Positions 18,849 through 26,689 of a DNA stretch of 64,000 bases are shown here, in pieces (position 1 is the first letter of the stretch; every line of letters starts with the position of its first letter). The notes under the pieces were generated by a model. The model did not search any database, was not told the DNA's origin, and saw only the letters and a program-made list of their open reading frames with translations. The translations under genes and the position numbers were made by a program. Source of the DNA: Tunturiibacter gelidiferens (lineage in GTDB: Bacteria; Acidobacteriota; Terriglobia; Terriglobales; Acidobacteriaceae). Where the stretch lies: contig NZ_JACHEB010000003.1 in NCBI RefSeq assembly GCF_014201335.1, forward strand, positions 496,001 to 560,000. The letters run 5' to 3'.

Positions 18849-21245
18849 TTAGTCGGCTGCTGGTTGGATCTGGGTGAGTCCGGTTGGAGGACGAAGGCTC
18901 TCGTTGTGCTGCAGGTCGGAGAGCATGGTGGAGTAGCGGCCCAGGGTGCCCGAGGTAAACAGTGTATCGTTCGCTGGAAGGACGAGGTCGCGGCGGCTGC
19001 CGATTTGAACGAGGCCGTTGGAGGATGCAGCAGGTTGAAGATGCTGATCGTTGCCACTGAGCAACTGGAGACGCAGCAGGTTGTATCCCGGGACCAGGCG
19101 CTGGATCTCATCGAGAATGGCGAAGGGGTCGAATGGGCTGAGCTTAGGCTCCATGTTGTTCGCGGCGAGCCACACGGCATGGCGGTCTGCTTCGCCGGAA
19201 TGAACACCGCGAGACTGGCCCATGTCGGCGCGAGTGCCCTTGCCGAAGGGAATCAGTTCGCGCATGTTCGCACCCATCTTGTCGGCGATGCGAACGATCA
19301 TCTCGAAGTCGGTGCGGACACCGGCGCGGTCACCCGCCTTGCTGACTAGCTGAAGGTCGCCGTAGCTGTTGGTGACAGAACCGGATTTCTCGTAGAGATT
19401 CGCCGCCGGAAGGATGACATCTGCCAGTACGGCGGTCTCAGTGAGAAACATGTCCTGCACGACGACGAAGGTGTCCTTCAGAGAGGCTGGATCGATGCCG
19501 TAGCGGGAGACGGGATTGGATCCGACGACGTAGAGGGCCGAGAGATCGCCGCGTTCCGCTGCTTCAAAGATCTCGATCATGTCGAGGCCGGGAGCGGCAG
19601 GAGTGTTGTACTCGGCGAACGTGGTGTTGCCTGCGAGCGGGGTGTATCCGGGTAGCAGATCAGGAAGCAGGCCCATGTCGGCTGCGCCGCGAGAGTTGGC
19701 GTAGTCGGAGATCAAAGCAAACTTTGCTCCGGGGAGGGTAAGGCCAAAGTCGATGAGCTTCTTGAGGTCTTTACCGCGCAGCTCCGAGCCAATGAGGATT
19801 AGCAGATTCTCTTCAGCTTTGATGGCTTCGCGGAATGTCGTCAGAGCATCGGTGTCGCCTACAGCTTCGCTGCCTGCGGCGGCGTCTCCAGCGAAGTAAG
19901 AGGCGAGGGCACTGTAGCCGAACGGAGCGAGATGGAGAAAACTCTTGGCCTGGCGGCGGAGCTTGATCTCGGCTGAGTTCGCAACGTAGAGACGACCGCG
20001 GTGGTTGCGCACATTCGTGCGGATGTTCCACGCTGTACCGGGAGCCTGAATCGTGGGATCGCCGCCCACCAGCAAAATCGCTGATGCAGTGAGAGTGTCC
20101 CTGAGCGAGGCGGTGCGGTCGGTGTTACCGGCCAGAGACTGCGCGAAGGAAACATAGTCGGCTGTGCGGTGGTGATCGATGTTGTTGGTGCCGAGGACAG
20201 TGCGCGCGAACTTTTGCAGGAGGTAGGCTTCCTCGTTCGTCGTGCGGTTCGAGCCAATGACGCCGATGCTCTTGCCGCCGCGCGTGTCGCGGAGTTCGCG
20301 TAGCTTCTTTCCGACGTGGTCGAAGGCCGTCTCCCAACTTACCGGCTTCAGTTCGCCATTAGGCTGGCGAACGAGCGGCTGGGTGATTCGGGTTTCGTTG
20401 TTGGCGAAGTCAAATGCGTAACGGCCCTTGTTGCAGAGAAAATCGTTGTTGATTCCGGACTTGTCGCGGTTATCGCCGCGGACGATTTCGCTGCCGTCGG
20501 AGGTGGAGCGGACGCCGAGGGTGGTCTTGCAGCCGTCGCCGCAGTGGGTGCAGACGGTCGAGACGTGGTTCATCTCCCAGGGGCGAGTCTTGTATCTATA
20601 TGTTCCAGAGGTGAGGGCGCCAACGGGGCATGCGTCGATGCACATACCGCACTGTTCGCAGTCCACGTGAGCGAGGTCGTCGGGTGACATCTGAGCAGGG
20701 ACGTTGGGGGCAATCACCGAAGAGCTTCCACGAGCCTGGATGCCAAGGGCGAAGACGTCCATGCCTTCGCCGCACATGCTGATGCAGCGGTAGCAGAGGA
20801 TGCAGCGTGGGCGGTCGTAGTAGACAACGGGCGACCACTTTTGCTCTTCGCGGTGGTGCTTTGGCTCGGCGTAGAAGCTTTCGGCGGCGCCGTACTTGAA
20901 GGTCATGTCCTGCAACTCGCACTCGCCACCAGCGTCGCAGACGGGACAATCAAGGGGATGGTTGCCGAGGAGTAGTTGCAGAGTAGCTTTGCGGGCCTGA
21001 GCGATTTCGGGAGTCTCAGTCTGGACGACCATGCCTTCAGAGACTGGGGTGGTGCAGGCGGTCTGGAGTTTGGGCATCTTCTCGATGCGGACGACACACA
21101 TACGACAAGCGGCCTTCAGCGAGATGCCAGGGTAGTAGCAGAAGGCGGGAACCTCGATGCCGTTGGTCTTGCAGGCTTCAATGAGGAAGGTGCCTGCGGG
21201 GGCGGTGAGTTGTTTGCCGTCTACGGTGAATTTTACGTCTGGCAT
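18849..21245 (-). CDS. nuoG: NADH-quinone oxidoreductase subunit G
   Basis: Largest peripheral subunit of complex I, carrying several iron-sulphur clusters. The 798-residue protein has a [2Fe-2S] domain (CYYPGISLKAACRMC region), the His-ligated cluster site (HPLDCPVCDAGGECELQD), a four-Cys ferredoxin-like segment (CILCYRCISMC with DCEQCGMCIDACPVG), and then a molybdopterin-oxidoreductase-like domain. The extra N7 cluster ligands (CTHCGDGC and a later CNKGR) are present, as in E. coli and Thermus. Its ATG overlaps the nuoF stop by one base. The C-terminal 40 residues are a variable tail. Confidence 0.95.
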   Translation of the reverse strand: MPDVKFTVDGKQLTAPAGTFLIEACKTNGIEVPAFCYYPGISLKAACRMCVVRIEKMPKLQTACTTPVSEGMVVQTETPEIAQARKATLQLLLGNHPLDCPVCDAGGECELQDMTFKYGAAESFYAEPKHHREEQKWSPVVYYDRPRCILCYRCISMCGEGMDVFALGIQARGSSSVIAPNVPAQMSPDDLAHVDCEQCGMCIDACPVGALTSGTYRYKTRPWEMNHVSTVCTHCGDGCKTTLGVRSTSDGSEIVRGDNRDKSGINNDFLCNKGRYAFDFANNETRITQPLVRQPNGELKPVSWETAFDHVGKKLRELRDTRGGKSIGVIGSNRTTNEEAYLLQKFARTVLGTNNIDHHRTADYVSFAQSLAGNTDRTASLRDTLTASAILLVGGDPTIQAPGTAWNIRTNVRNHRGRLYVANSAEIKLRRQAKSFLHLAPFGYSALASYFAGDAAAGSEAVGDTDALTTFREAIKAEENLLILIGSELRGKDLKKLIDFGLTLPGAKFALISDYANSRGAADMGLLPDLLPGYTPLAGNTTFAEYNTPAAPGLDMIEIFEAAERGDLSALYVVGSNPVSRYGIDPASLKDTFVVVQDMFLTETAVLADVILPAANLYEKSGSVTNSYGDLQLVSKAGDRAGVRTDFEMIVRIADKMGANMRELIPFGKGTRADMGQSRGVHSGEADRHAVWLAANNMEPKLSPFDPFAILDEIQRLVPGYNLLRLQLLSGNDQHLQPAASSNGLVQIGSRRDLVLPANDTLFTSGTLGRYSTMLSDLQHNESLRPPTGLTQIQPAAD

Positions 21246-22561
21246 TAATGTGCTCCGACCAGTTGTTCTACGGTGATGATGGGGGTTCCGGCCTTGTTGC
21301 CTGCGATGTAGTCTTCAAACTCTTTGCGGAACTTCTTGACGAAGGCGATGGTAGGCATGGCTGCTGCGTCACCGAGCGGGCAGAAGGTGCGACCCAGCAT
21401 GTTTTCGGCGAGATACTGAACGTTGTCGACATCCTTCTTGTTGCCGCCGCCGTTGTAGACGCGGGTGAGGGTCTTCTTGATCCAATCTGTGCCCTCGCGG
21501 CAGGGAATGCACCAGCCGCAGGATTCGTGCTGGTAAAAAGCGATGGTGCGCAAAGCGAATTCGACGATGGAGACGGTCTCGTCGAGCACCACAATGCCGC
21601 CCGAGCCGAGCATGGTGCCGGCCTTGCCCATTTGATCGAAGTCCAGGCCTACATCGATCTCTTCGGGCAGCATGACCGGGCAGCTTGAGCCGCCGGGAAC
21701 GATGGCCTTCAGTTTTTTCCCGTCTTTTATGCCGCCTGCTACGTCATAGATCGCTTTACGGAGCGAGTAACCCATGGGAAGCTCATAAACGCCAGGCCGC
21801 TCGACATGGCCGCTAATGCCAAAGAGGCGTGTGCCCCCATTTCGCTCGCTGCCAAGTTTGGCGTAAGCCTCGCCACCCATCAGCAGGATGTGTGGGGCAT
21901 TGGCGATCGTCTCTGCGTTATTAATGACGGTAGGCCCACCATAAAGACCAACCACTGCAGGGAAGGGTGGCTTGATGCGAGGCACCCCACGCTTGCCTTC
22001 GAGCGACTCCATGAGCGCAGACTCTTCGCCAACCTCATACGCTCCGGCTCCCGTCTGAGTGATGACGTCAAAGTCTACCCCGGTCCCAAAGATGTTCTTG
22101 CCTAGGAAGCCCTTCGCGTAAGCGTCGGCAACGGCTTTTTCGACGATCTTAAGCAGATAGCGGTACTCGCCCCGCAGATAGATGAAGCCGAGCTTGGAGC
22201 CGATGGCGAGACCGGCAATCATCGTGCCTTCAATGACGGAGTGGGGATCGTGCAGGAAGAGGACGTGATCTTTACAAGTGCCGGGCTCGGATTCGTCGCC
22301 GTTGACCAAGACGTACTTCGGCTTCTCCGATTGCTTCGGGACGAAAGACCACTTCATGCCCGTCGGAAATCCAGCACCACCGCGGCCGCGCAGACCACTG
22401 GCCTTCATCTCGTTGATGATCCACTCTGGTCCCTTAGCGATGGCTTCCTGAACAGCCTTATAGCCGTCGAGTTCAACGTACTTGTCGATGTCGGCGGCAC
22501 CCTGGCCAAAGCGACGGGAGACTACCTTGACTTCATCGGGATGCGAGACGAGTGTTGGCAT
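21245..22561 (-). CDS. nuoF: NADH-quinone oxidoreductase subunit F
   Basis: NADH-oxidising subunit with FMN and the N3 [4Fe-4S] cluster. The 438-residue protein shows the NADH/FMN-binding Gly-rich segment SGLRGRGGAGFPTGMKW (about 54-70), the FMN-site string VLVNGDESEPGTCKDH, and the cluster motif ESCGWCIPCREGT with the fourth Cys in GRTFCPLGDAAA. It starts one base after the nuoE stop codon, and its own stop overlaps the nuoG ATG, so E-F-G translation looks coupled. Length and motifs are standard. Confidence 0.97.
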   Translation of the reverse strand: MPTLVSHPDEVKVVSRRFGQGAADIDKYVELDGYKAVQEAIAKGPEWIINEMKASGLRGRGGAGFPTGMKWSFVPKQSEKPKYVLVNGDESEPGTCKDHVLFLHDPHSVIEGTMIAGLAIGSKLGFIYLRGEYRYLLKIVEKAVADAYAKGFLGKNIFGTGVDFDVITQTGAGAYEVGEESALMESLEGKRGVPRIKPPFPAVVGLYGGPTVINNAETIANAPHILLMGGEAYAKLGSERNGGTRLFGISGHVERPGVYELPMGYSLRKAIYDVAGGIKDGKKLKAIVPGGSSCPVMLPEEIDVGLDFDQMGKAGTMLGSGGIVVLDETVSIVEFALRTIAFYQHESCGWCIPCREGTDWIKKTLTRVYNGGGNKKDVDNVQYLAENMLGRTFCPLGDAAAMPTIAFVKKFRKEFEDYIAGNKAGTPIITVEQLVGAH

Positions 22562-23071
22562 TTACTTCACGTCCTTTCCCTGGCCGTCGCGATACATCTG
22601 GAAGAGGACATCCACCTTCTCAGGCGTGAGGTCATCGTGGAAGTCGTAATTGATCTGAATAGCGGGTGCCCAGCAACAGGCTCCGATGCACTCAACTTCT
22701 TCCAGAGAAAAGACGCCGTCCGATGTCGTTTCTTTATGTCCGATGCCGAGTTTGTGTTTGCAGTGGTCGAGGATCTCGTAGCCACCACGGAGCATGCAGG
22801 AGATGTTGGTGCAGACCTGCACGTTGTACTTGCCTGCAGGCTTGGTGCGCAGCATGGAGTAGTACGAAAGCACGTTGCGAACGTCCAACTCCAGAAGGCC
22901 GATGCGTTCCGCAATCTCCGCGATCACAGCATCGGAGACGTAGCCGACCTCATCCTGCGCGTAGAGCAGCATGGGGACGAGCGCAGAGCGCCTGAGCGGG
23001 TAGATGGTAACGAGTTTGTCGAAGCGGGCGGCCAGCTCCGGCGAAAAGATCGTATTGGCTATTTCACTCAC
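22562..23071 (-). CDS. nuoE: NADH-quinone oxidoreductase subunit E
   Basis: 24-kDa subunit carrying the N1a [2Fe-2S] cluster, next to NuoF in the NADH-oxidising module. The 169-residue protein has a helical N-terminal part (RRSALVPMLLYAQDEVGYVS) and a thioredoxin-like cluster domain with cysteines in VQVCTNISCMLRGG and VECIGACCWAPAIQIN, the expected Cx4C and CxxxC pairs (with an extra adjacent Cys). Its start overlaps the preceding small ORF by eight bases. Confidence 0.96.
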   Translation of the reverse strand: MSEIANTIFSPELAARFDKLVTIYPLRRSALVPMLLYAQDEVGYVSDAVIAEIAERIGLLELDVRNVLSYYSMLRTKPAGKYNVQVCTNISCMLRGGYEILDHCKHKLGIGHKETTSDGVFSLEEVECIGACCWAPAIQINYDFHDDLTPEKVDVLFQMYRDGQGKDVK

Positions 23072-23366
23072 TCTGCATCATCTCCCGCGCCAGCCGTTCG
23101 GCGGCAAGGTCCATCTCTTCGGCGATACCGTTCAGTTTAACCGTTCCATCTTCCTGCATCTCGAACGTGGAACGACCACCGTCACTCAATTCCATCATCT
23201 CGTGCGTGAAGCGAAGCCATCGGCTTGCCACACGAAGTGTAATCTCTTCAGCTCCAACTTCGACTACTGCGTGATGCGTGCTATTCATTCCGTGGGCGGC
23301 GGCGTAAGACCGAAGCAGTGAAGCCCACGAGGTCCAAAGTTCAGCTCTGAGGCGTGCTTCGAGCAT
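23064..23366 (-). CDS. Unknown 100-residue protein inserted between nuoD and nuoE
   Basis: No family recognised. The protein has a Trp/Leu/Ala-rich head (RAELWTSWASLLRSYAAAHG), a middle part that looks like alternating beta strands (HAVVEVGAEEITLRVASRWLRF) and a predicted helical tail (EEMDLAAERLAREMMQSE). There is no membrane segment, no signal and no Cys. It starts six bases after the nuoD stop and overlaps nuoE by eight, so it is translated as part of the operon. It could be a complex I accessory or assembly factor, but only position suggests that. The in-frame start, the tight overlaps and the good coding bias make it a real gene. Confidence 0.75.
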   Translation of the reverse strand: MLEARLRAELWTSWASLLRSYAAAHGMNSTHHAVVEVGAEEITLRVASRWLRFTHEMMELSDGGRSTFEMQEDGTVKLNGIAEEMDLAAERLAREMMQSE

Positions 23367-23372
23367 CAGAGG

Positions 23373-24650
23373 TTAGCGGTCGATCTCGCCAAGAACGATA
23401 TCGATCGATCCGATGACGGCGACGACATCGGCGAGGAGACGGCCTTTGCACATGGTTTCAAGCGCCTGCAGCGTGGCGAATCCCGGGTTGCGCATATGCA
23501 CGCGATAGGGCTTGGCGGTTCCGTCGGAGACGACGTAGTAGTTCATCATGCCGTGTGGCGCTTCGACGGAGCTGGTCGCCTCACCAGCAGGAACACCAAA
23601 ACCTTCGGTCACAATCTTGAAGTGATGGATGAGAGATTCCATCTGGGTCTTCATCTGTTCGCGGTTGGGAAGGATGATCTTCGGTGCGTCCGCTACGATG
23701 GGTCCTTCGGGAAGACCGTCGAGAGCCTGAAGACAGATCTTGACCGACTCACGAAACTCCTGCATGCGGACTATGTATCGCGCCCAGACGTCGCCAACAT
23801 CCGAAACCGGCACGTTGAACTGGAACTTCTCGTAGCCGGAGTAAGGCATGTCGCGGCGGACGTCGAAGTCGACGCCGGAAGCGCGCAGAGGCGGTCCGGT
23901 CACGCCCAAGGCAATTGCGTCTTCTGCCGAAAGGTGGCCGACGCCCTTGAGGCGGTTCATCCAGATCGGATTCGTCTGCAGTAGGCCTTCATACTCCTCT
24001 ACGTGCGCGGGGAAGTTTTTGAGGAAGGTACGGATCTTGGCGTAGATATCTCGCGGCGGTTCGACGCTGAGGCCGCCGACGCGGACGTAGCTGGTCATCA
24101 TGCGCTGTCCCGCTACTGCTTCGAAGATACGCAGCAGGTCCTCGCGCTCACGGAAGCAGTAGAGGAAGACGGTGAGCGCGCCGATATCCATGGCGTGGGT
24201 GCCGAGCCAGACCAGGTGCGACTGGATACGTGTGAGTTCGTTGAACAGGACACGAAGATACTGTGCACGCTCGGGAATCTCCAGCCCCAACAACTTCTCA
24301 ACCGCAAGAGCGTAGGCGAGATTGTTGGTCATGGGACAGAGATAGTCGATGCGGTCGGTCATGGGGACTACCTGCTGGTAAAACTTCGCCTCGCAGGTCT
24401 TCTCGATGCCGGTGTGAAGATAACCAATGTCCGGGGCCAGCCCGACGATGGTCTCGCCATCGACTTCGATGACTAGCCGGAGAACGCCATGGGTCGACGG
24501 GTGTTGCGGACCCATGTTGATGATCATGGTCTGATCGCTGGGGGGAGGGTTCTGGCGATTCCGCGCTGAGTTGGCGATCAAGTCGTCAATGCCCGGGTTA
24601 ATAGCATTAACAGGCGTCACTCCGGGAAGTTCTTCAACAGGGGGAGTCAT
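23373..24650 (-). CDS. nuoD: NADH-quinone oxidoreductase subunit D
   Basis: 49-kDa subunit, structurally related to the [NiFe]-hydrogenase large subunit and forming the quinone-reduction chamber with NuoB. The 425-residue protein has a 40-residue variable head and then the core: NMGPQHPSTHGVLRLV with the quinone-contacting His residues, IGYLHTGIEKTCEAK, and YVRVGGLSVEPPRDI. The C-terminus ends DIVLGEIDR, as in most NuoD. The ATG overlaps the nuoC stop by one base. Its direct structural partner NuoB is not encoded in this operon. Confidence 0.96.
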   Translation of the reverse strand: MTPPVEELPGVTPVNAINPGIDDLIANSARNRQNPPPSDQTMIINMGPQHPSTHGVLRLVIEVDGETIVGLAPDIGYLHTGIEKTCEAKFYQQVVPMTDRIDYLCPMTNNLAYALAVEKLLGLEIPERAQYLRVLFNELTRIQSHLVWLGTHAMDIGALTVFLYCFREREDLLRIFEAVAGQRMMTSYVRVGGLSVEPPRDIYAKIRTFLKNFPAHVEEYEGLLQTNPIWMNRLKGVGHLSAEDAIALGVTGPPLRASGVDFDVRRDMPYSGYEKFQFNVPVSDVGDVWARYIVRMQEFRESVKICLQALDGLPEGPIVADAPKIILPNREQMKTQMESLIHHFKIVTEGFGVPAGEATSSVEAPHGMMNYYVVSDGTAKPYRVHMRNPGFATLQALETMCKGRLLADVVAVIGSIDIVLGEIDR

Positions 24651-25141
24651 TAGCGGTAGCCCTCCACGGGGTAGTCCTTGCGTAATGGATGCCCCTTCCA
24701 GTCTTCCGGCATCATGATTCGACGAAGGTTGGGATGGCCACTGAAGTGAACCCCAAAGAGGTCGAAGACTTCGCGCTCATAGAAGTTGGCGGCGGGCCAT
24801 ACCGAAGTAATGCTGTCGAGGGAAGGCCCCTCCCCATCGAGTCGAACGACAAGGCGAATCCGCTGCTTCAACTTGTGCGAAAGAATGCTGTACGAGATCT
24901 GAAAGCGCGGCTCGGAGGGGTACCAGTCGACCGCGGTGACATCCTCAAAGAAGTTGTAGCCAGCTTGTTGAACCGCCGTCGCCGCCGCGATGATGTTCTC
25001 GCGAGCCACAGTAATGGTGAGTTCGCCTCGGTCGAATTTGGCATCGGTTGCAAGGTCGGCGAGGGCCTTTACAGCCGCGTTCTCAGGATGCGCCTCGAAG
25101 ACGGCCTGTTTGCCTTTGATGGCAGAGGCTGGATCGTACAT
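24650..25141 (-). CDS. nuoC: NADH-quinone oxidoreductase subunit C
   Basis: 30-kDa subunit of the hydrophilic arm. The 163-residue protein has the diagnostic C-terminal signature EREVFDLFGVHFSGHPNLRR followed by IMMPEDWKGHPLRKDYPVEG. It is a separate gene, not a NuoCD fusion. Its ATG shares one base with the nuoA stop codon and its stop overlaps nuoD, so there is no room for nuoB between nuoA and nuoC, where that gene usually sits. Confidence 0.96.
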   Translation of the reverse strand: MYDPASAIKGKQAVFEAHPENAAVKALADLATDAKFDRGELTITVARENIIAAATAVQQAGYNFFEDVTAVDWYPSEPRFQISYSILSHKLKQRIRLVVRLDGEGPSLDSITSVWPAANFYEREVFDLFGVHFSGHPNLRRIMMPEDWKGHPLRKDYPVEGYR

Positions 25142-25554
25142 TAGAGGTCCCCTTTATCGTTCGCCCAGTCCAAAATGCCTTTCTTCCAGACGTAGAACAG
25201 ACCTACAGCAACGAAACCGAGGTAAACGAGCATCTCGTAGAAGCCGAACATGCGTGAGCCGGTAATGGCGGGTAGGCGACGGAAGATCACGGCCCAGGGA
25301 AGCATGAAGACGGCTTCGACATCGAAGAGGATGAACAGCATGGCGACCATGTAGAAGCGGACGGTGAAGCGGCCGCGCGCGTCGCCGATCGCGTCCATTC
25401 CGCACTCGTAAGCTTGGGCCTTGGTGCGTGAATTTTTATGTTTTCCAACGAAAAACGAGGCGCCCACCATGCCAACAGCAAGTCCGAGGGCGACCAGGAC
25501 CTGAAGCACGAGTGGAAGGTAGTTCCAAATGTAGGGGTAACTGTGCATGGCCAT
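25141..25554 (-). CDS. nuoA: NADH-quinone oxidoreductase subunit A
   Basis: Three-helix membrane subunit at the junction of the two arms of complex I and first gene of the operon. About 137 residues from ATG 25554 (MAMHSYPYIW). Conserved parts: AYECGMDAIGDARGRFTVRF with the loop Cys, FILFDVEAVFMLPWAV with the acidic pair, and a third helix FYEMLVYLGFVAVGLFYVWKKG. A longer frame opens with TTG at 25581, but that TTG lies between promoter-like boxes, so ATG 25554 or 25548 is preferred. No ribosome site is visible in front of either ATG. Confidence 0.92.
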   Translation of the reverse strand: MAMHSYPYIWNYLPLVLQVLVALGLAVGMVGASFFVGKHKNSRTKAQAYECGMDAIGDARGRFTVRFYMVAMLFILFDVEAVFMLPWAVIFRRLPAITGSRMFGFYEMLVYLGFVAVGLFYVWKKGILDWANDKGDL

Positions 25555-25559
25555 CTTCG

Positions 25560-25588
25560 ACTCTAAGATTGCGGCTGGCAAGTGTCAA
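25560..25588 (-). promoter_or_regulatory. Predicted promoter of the nuo operon
   Basis: A perfect TTGACA (-35) at 25583-25588 and TAGAGT (-10) at 25560-25565 are separated by 17 bases, reading leftward. A start six to seven bases downstream would fall on or next to the nuoA ATG at 25554, implying a leaderless or very short leader. This is a motif-based prediction. Confidence 0.5.
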
Positions 25589-25611
25589 GCGATTGTCGGG
25601 ATGGTGTGCGG

Positions 25612-26574
25612 CTATCGAAGTAATGCTATGTACATATTGATCAAATGATTACCGAACAATGCGCTCACCAGTCCACCAATGCAAAGAAAGCTCCCGAAGG
25701 CGAGTCTTGAGGTCGCTCCAGCCCTGCCACGTGACAAAAGAACAGCCCCATAGACCGCAGCAGCCAGGGTTCCGACGAAGAGCGAAAGGATCGCCGGCCA
25801 GAAGCCAAGGAACGCGGCGATCATGGCGAGCAGCTTCACATCGCCAAGGCCCATGCCATCGCGATGACGGATCGCTCGATAGGCCCAACGGACAAGCAGA
25901 AGCAGAAGTGCGGCTCCACAGATGGCTGCTACGCGACCGAAGATGAGGCTCTCGGGGCCAGTGAAAAATAAATTGCCGTGGTCCGTGACGCCGCCTGGAC
26001 TGGTGAGCTGAATGTGGTGATTGCTCAGGACGACCTGATCTTCGTTTGGCCCGAGGAAGAGCGCCTGCGTGCAGATAAGAAAGAGCGCAATGGCAATGCC
26101 GCCAAGCGTGAAGGAATCAGGGAGAGTCATGGTTTGCCAATCCATGACCATAAGCCCGATGAGCAGAAAGCCGAGGATCAGAAGTCCAGCTTCTTCGATC
26201 CCAAAGTTGATATACCAGCCGGCTAGATCGCGAGGGGGCGCTACACGGAAGGAGATGGTCCTGGCGATACTTATCGCTATTTGCAGAAACCAAACCGCGA
26301 CAGCAAGTTCGACTAAGAGATAACGCCATGGAATTGCCGCCTGGCAATCGCGGCAGCGTGCTCTCAGGAAAAGCCAGCTAAGTATGGGAATGTTGTCATA
26401 CCAGCGAATGGCAGCGCCGCATTGCGGGCACTTGGAACGAGGGCGGACTACCGATTGGTGTTGTGGAAGACGTGAAATGCATACATTCAAAAAACTACCG
26501 AAGAGAAGTCCGATGATTGGAAGCCCGATAATGCAGACCAGCGAAACGGTTTGAATAATGCCAGCTGTATCCAC
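25612..26574 (-). CDS. Prepilin peptidase (type IV leader peptidase, A24 family)
   Basis: Membrane aspartyl protease that cleaves and N-methylates type IV pilins or type II secretion pseudopilins. About 320 residues from GTG 26574, with eight or so helices. The N-terminal methylase part has GLLFGSFLNVCISRLP and two zinc-type CxxC pairs (CPQCGAA and CRDCQAA). The two catalytic Asp residues are in MVMDWQTMTLPD and GLGDVKLLAM (the GxGD motif). The middle contains a hydrophilic insert of about 40 residues (SNHHIQLTSPGGVTDHGN region) not typical of PilD. The start is uncertain: the open frame extends to 26721, overlapping the end of the porin gene, and no ribosome site is clear. No pilin genes are nearby. 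Confidence 0.85.
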   Translation of the reverse strand: MDTAGIIQTVSLVCIIGLPIIGLLFGSFLNVCISRLPQHQSVVRPRSKCPQCGAAIRWYDNIPILSWLFLRARCRDCQAAIPWRYLLVELAVAVWFLQIAISIARTISFRVAPPRDLAGWYINFGIEEAGLLILGFLLIGLMVMDWQTMTLPDSFTLGGIAIALFLICTQALFLGPNEDQVVLSNHHIQLTSPGGVTDHGNLFFTGPESLIFGRVAAICGAALLLLLVRWAYRAIRHRDGMGLGDVKLLAMIAAFLGFWPAILSLFVGTLAAAVYGAVLLSRGRAGATSRLAFGSFLCIGGLVSALFGNHLINMYIALLR

Positions 26575-26689
26575 TGAATGAGTATACGGTTTTGCGACCG
26601 TGCCTACAGAACATGCTAAAAGCGGAAGTCCAGACCTAAGCCTCGTCAATCGAAGACTTTGCACTAAAAAGTATGGGTAGGCGCTATGC

